This document shows positions 5,375 to 5,515 of a stretch of 5,515 nucleotides of DNA, piece by piece; the first letter of the stretch is position 1, and every line of letters begins with the position of its first letter. Origin of the DNA: a bacterium. GTDB lineage: Bacteria; UBA9089; UBA9088. The translations under genes and the position numbers were made by a program. The stretch is from NCBI GenBank assembly GCA_003498085.1, contig DNCM01000035.1, positions 1-5,515 on the forward strand, read 5' to 3'. Below the pieces are notes generated by a model, which searched no databases, had not been told where the DNA came from, and saw only the letters and a list, made by a program, of their open reading frames with translations.

Positions 5375-5515
5375 TTAGTGCTCCAAAACCATTTTAAGCA
5401 GAGGACTTGCAAATACAAAAAGAAGAAGCATAGAGATTAACAAGACATAAAGGACAAGGGATTCCATAAATGCAAGACCAATGATAAGTAATATTTGAAT
5501 CTTGCCTCCTGCCTC
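5375..5515 (-). CDS. atpE: F-type ATP synthase subunit c, C-terminal part (partial at right window edge)
   Basis: Translating the minus strand from the right edge gives 46 residues and a TAA stop. They begin in the polar loop (Glu-Ala-Gly-Gly-Lys) and continue through one long hydrophobic helix, which is the second transmembrane hairpin helix of the proteolipid c subunit. The ion-carrying carboxylate is the Glu at 5462-5464, in the context GLAFMESLVLY. The c subunits form the membrane ring of Fo, whose rotation couples ion flow to ATP synthesis. Glu-Ser-x3-Tyr matches the helix-2 half of the Na+-binding signature. The helix-1 half (a Gln) lies outside the window, so ion specificity is open. 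The stop is followed in frame by a second TAA and, two codons later, by a TAG directly before the atpF start. The start codon and helix 1 are missing only because the window ends. Identity is supported by helix sequence and by the position just before atpF. Confidence 0.93.
   Translation of the reverse strand, partial: EAGGKIQILLIIGLAFMESLVLYVLLISMLLLFVFASPLLKMVLEH

Overview
All supported genes lie on the minus strand and read from the right edge of the window to the left. In transcription order they are: the 3' end of atpE (F-type ATP synthase c subunit), atpF (b), atpH (delta), atpA (alpha), rpmB (ribosomal protein L28), a leuB-like isocitrate/isopropylmalate dehydrogenase family gene, and a signal-peptide-bearing gene whose C-terminal half resembles the beta-barrel of TonB-dependent outer-membrane receptors. 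The c-to-b gap is 12 bases. Every later junction overlaps: TTGA, 13 bases, ATGA, 16 bases, ATGA. This packing strongly suggests one transcript with translational coupling. No promoter or terminator is visible; the promoter should lie beyond the right edge.

The organism is bacterial: F1Fo synthase with a delta subunit, L28, and strong AGGAGG Shine-Dalgarno sites. The barrel protein, with its signal peptide and TonB-receptor hallmarks, points to a diderm (Gram-negative) cell. The DNA is AT-rich, Lys/Ile/Glu-rich in its proteins, and favours AGA/AGG arginine codons. I cannot name the lineage. The unusual gene order and several divergent residues fit a poorly sampled or uncultivated phylum, but that is inference.

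Region by region: bases 4326-5515 hold c(partial), b and delta. Bases 2824-4338 hold alpha, well conserved overall but with an altered P-loop (Ser-Asp-Arg-Ser-Leu-Gly-Lys-Thr instead of the usual Gly-Asp-Arg-Gln-Thr-Gly-Lys-Thr). In the classical atp operon gamma, beta and epsilon would follow alpha; here rpmB follows with an ATGA overlap, so those genes must be elsewhere if the enzyme is complete. Bases 1620-2827 hold L28 and the dehydrogenase, and bases 100-1623 hold the barrel protein. Bases 1-99 contain no gene I can support and no convincing hairpin terminator.

The genes span energy conversion, translation, amino-acid or organic-acid metabolism and the cell envelope. They share a transcript rather than an obvious pathway. 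The points most worth following up are the truncated atp gene order, the alpha P-loop, the Glu-Ser-x3-Tyr motif in subunit c (compatible with Na+ coupling), and the barrel protein, which seems to lack a plug domain and instead carries a short Pro/Glu-rich segment. I found no clear evidence of a wholly new system such as a defence island, CRISPR array or mobile element.
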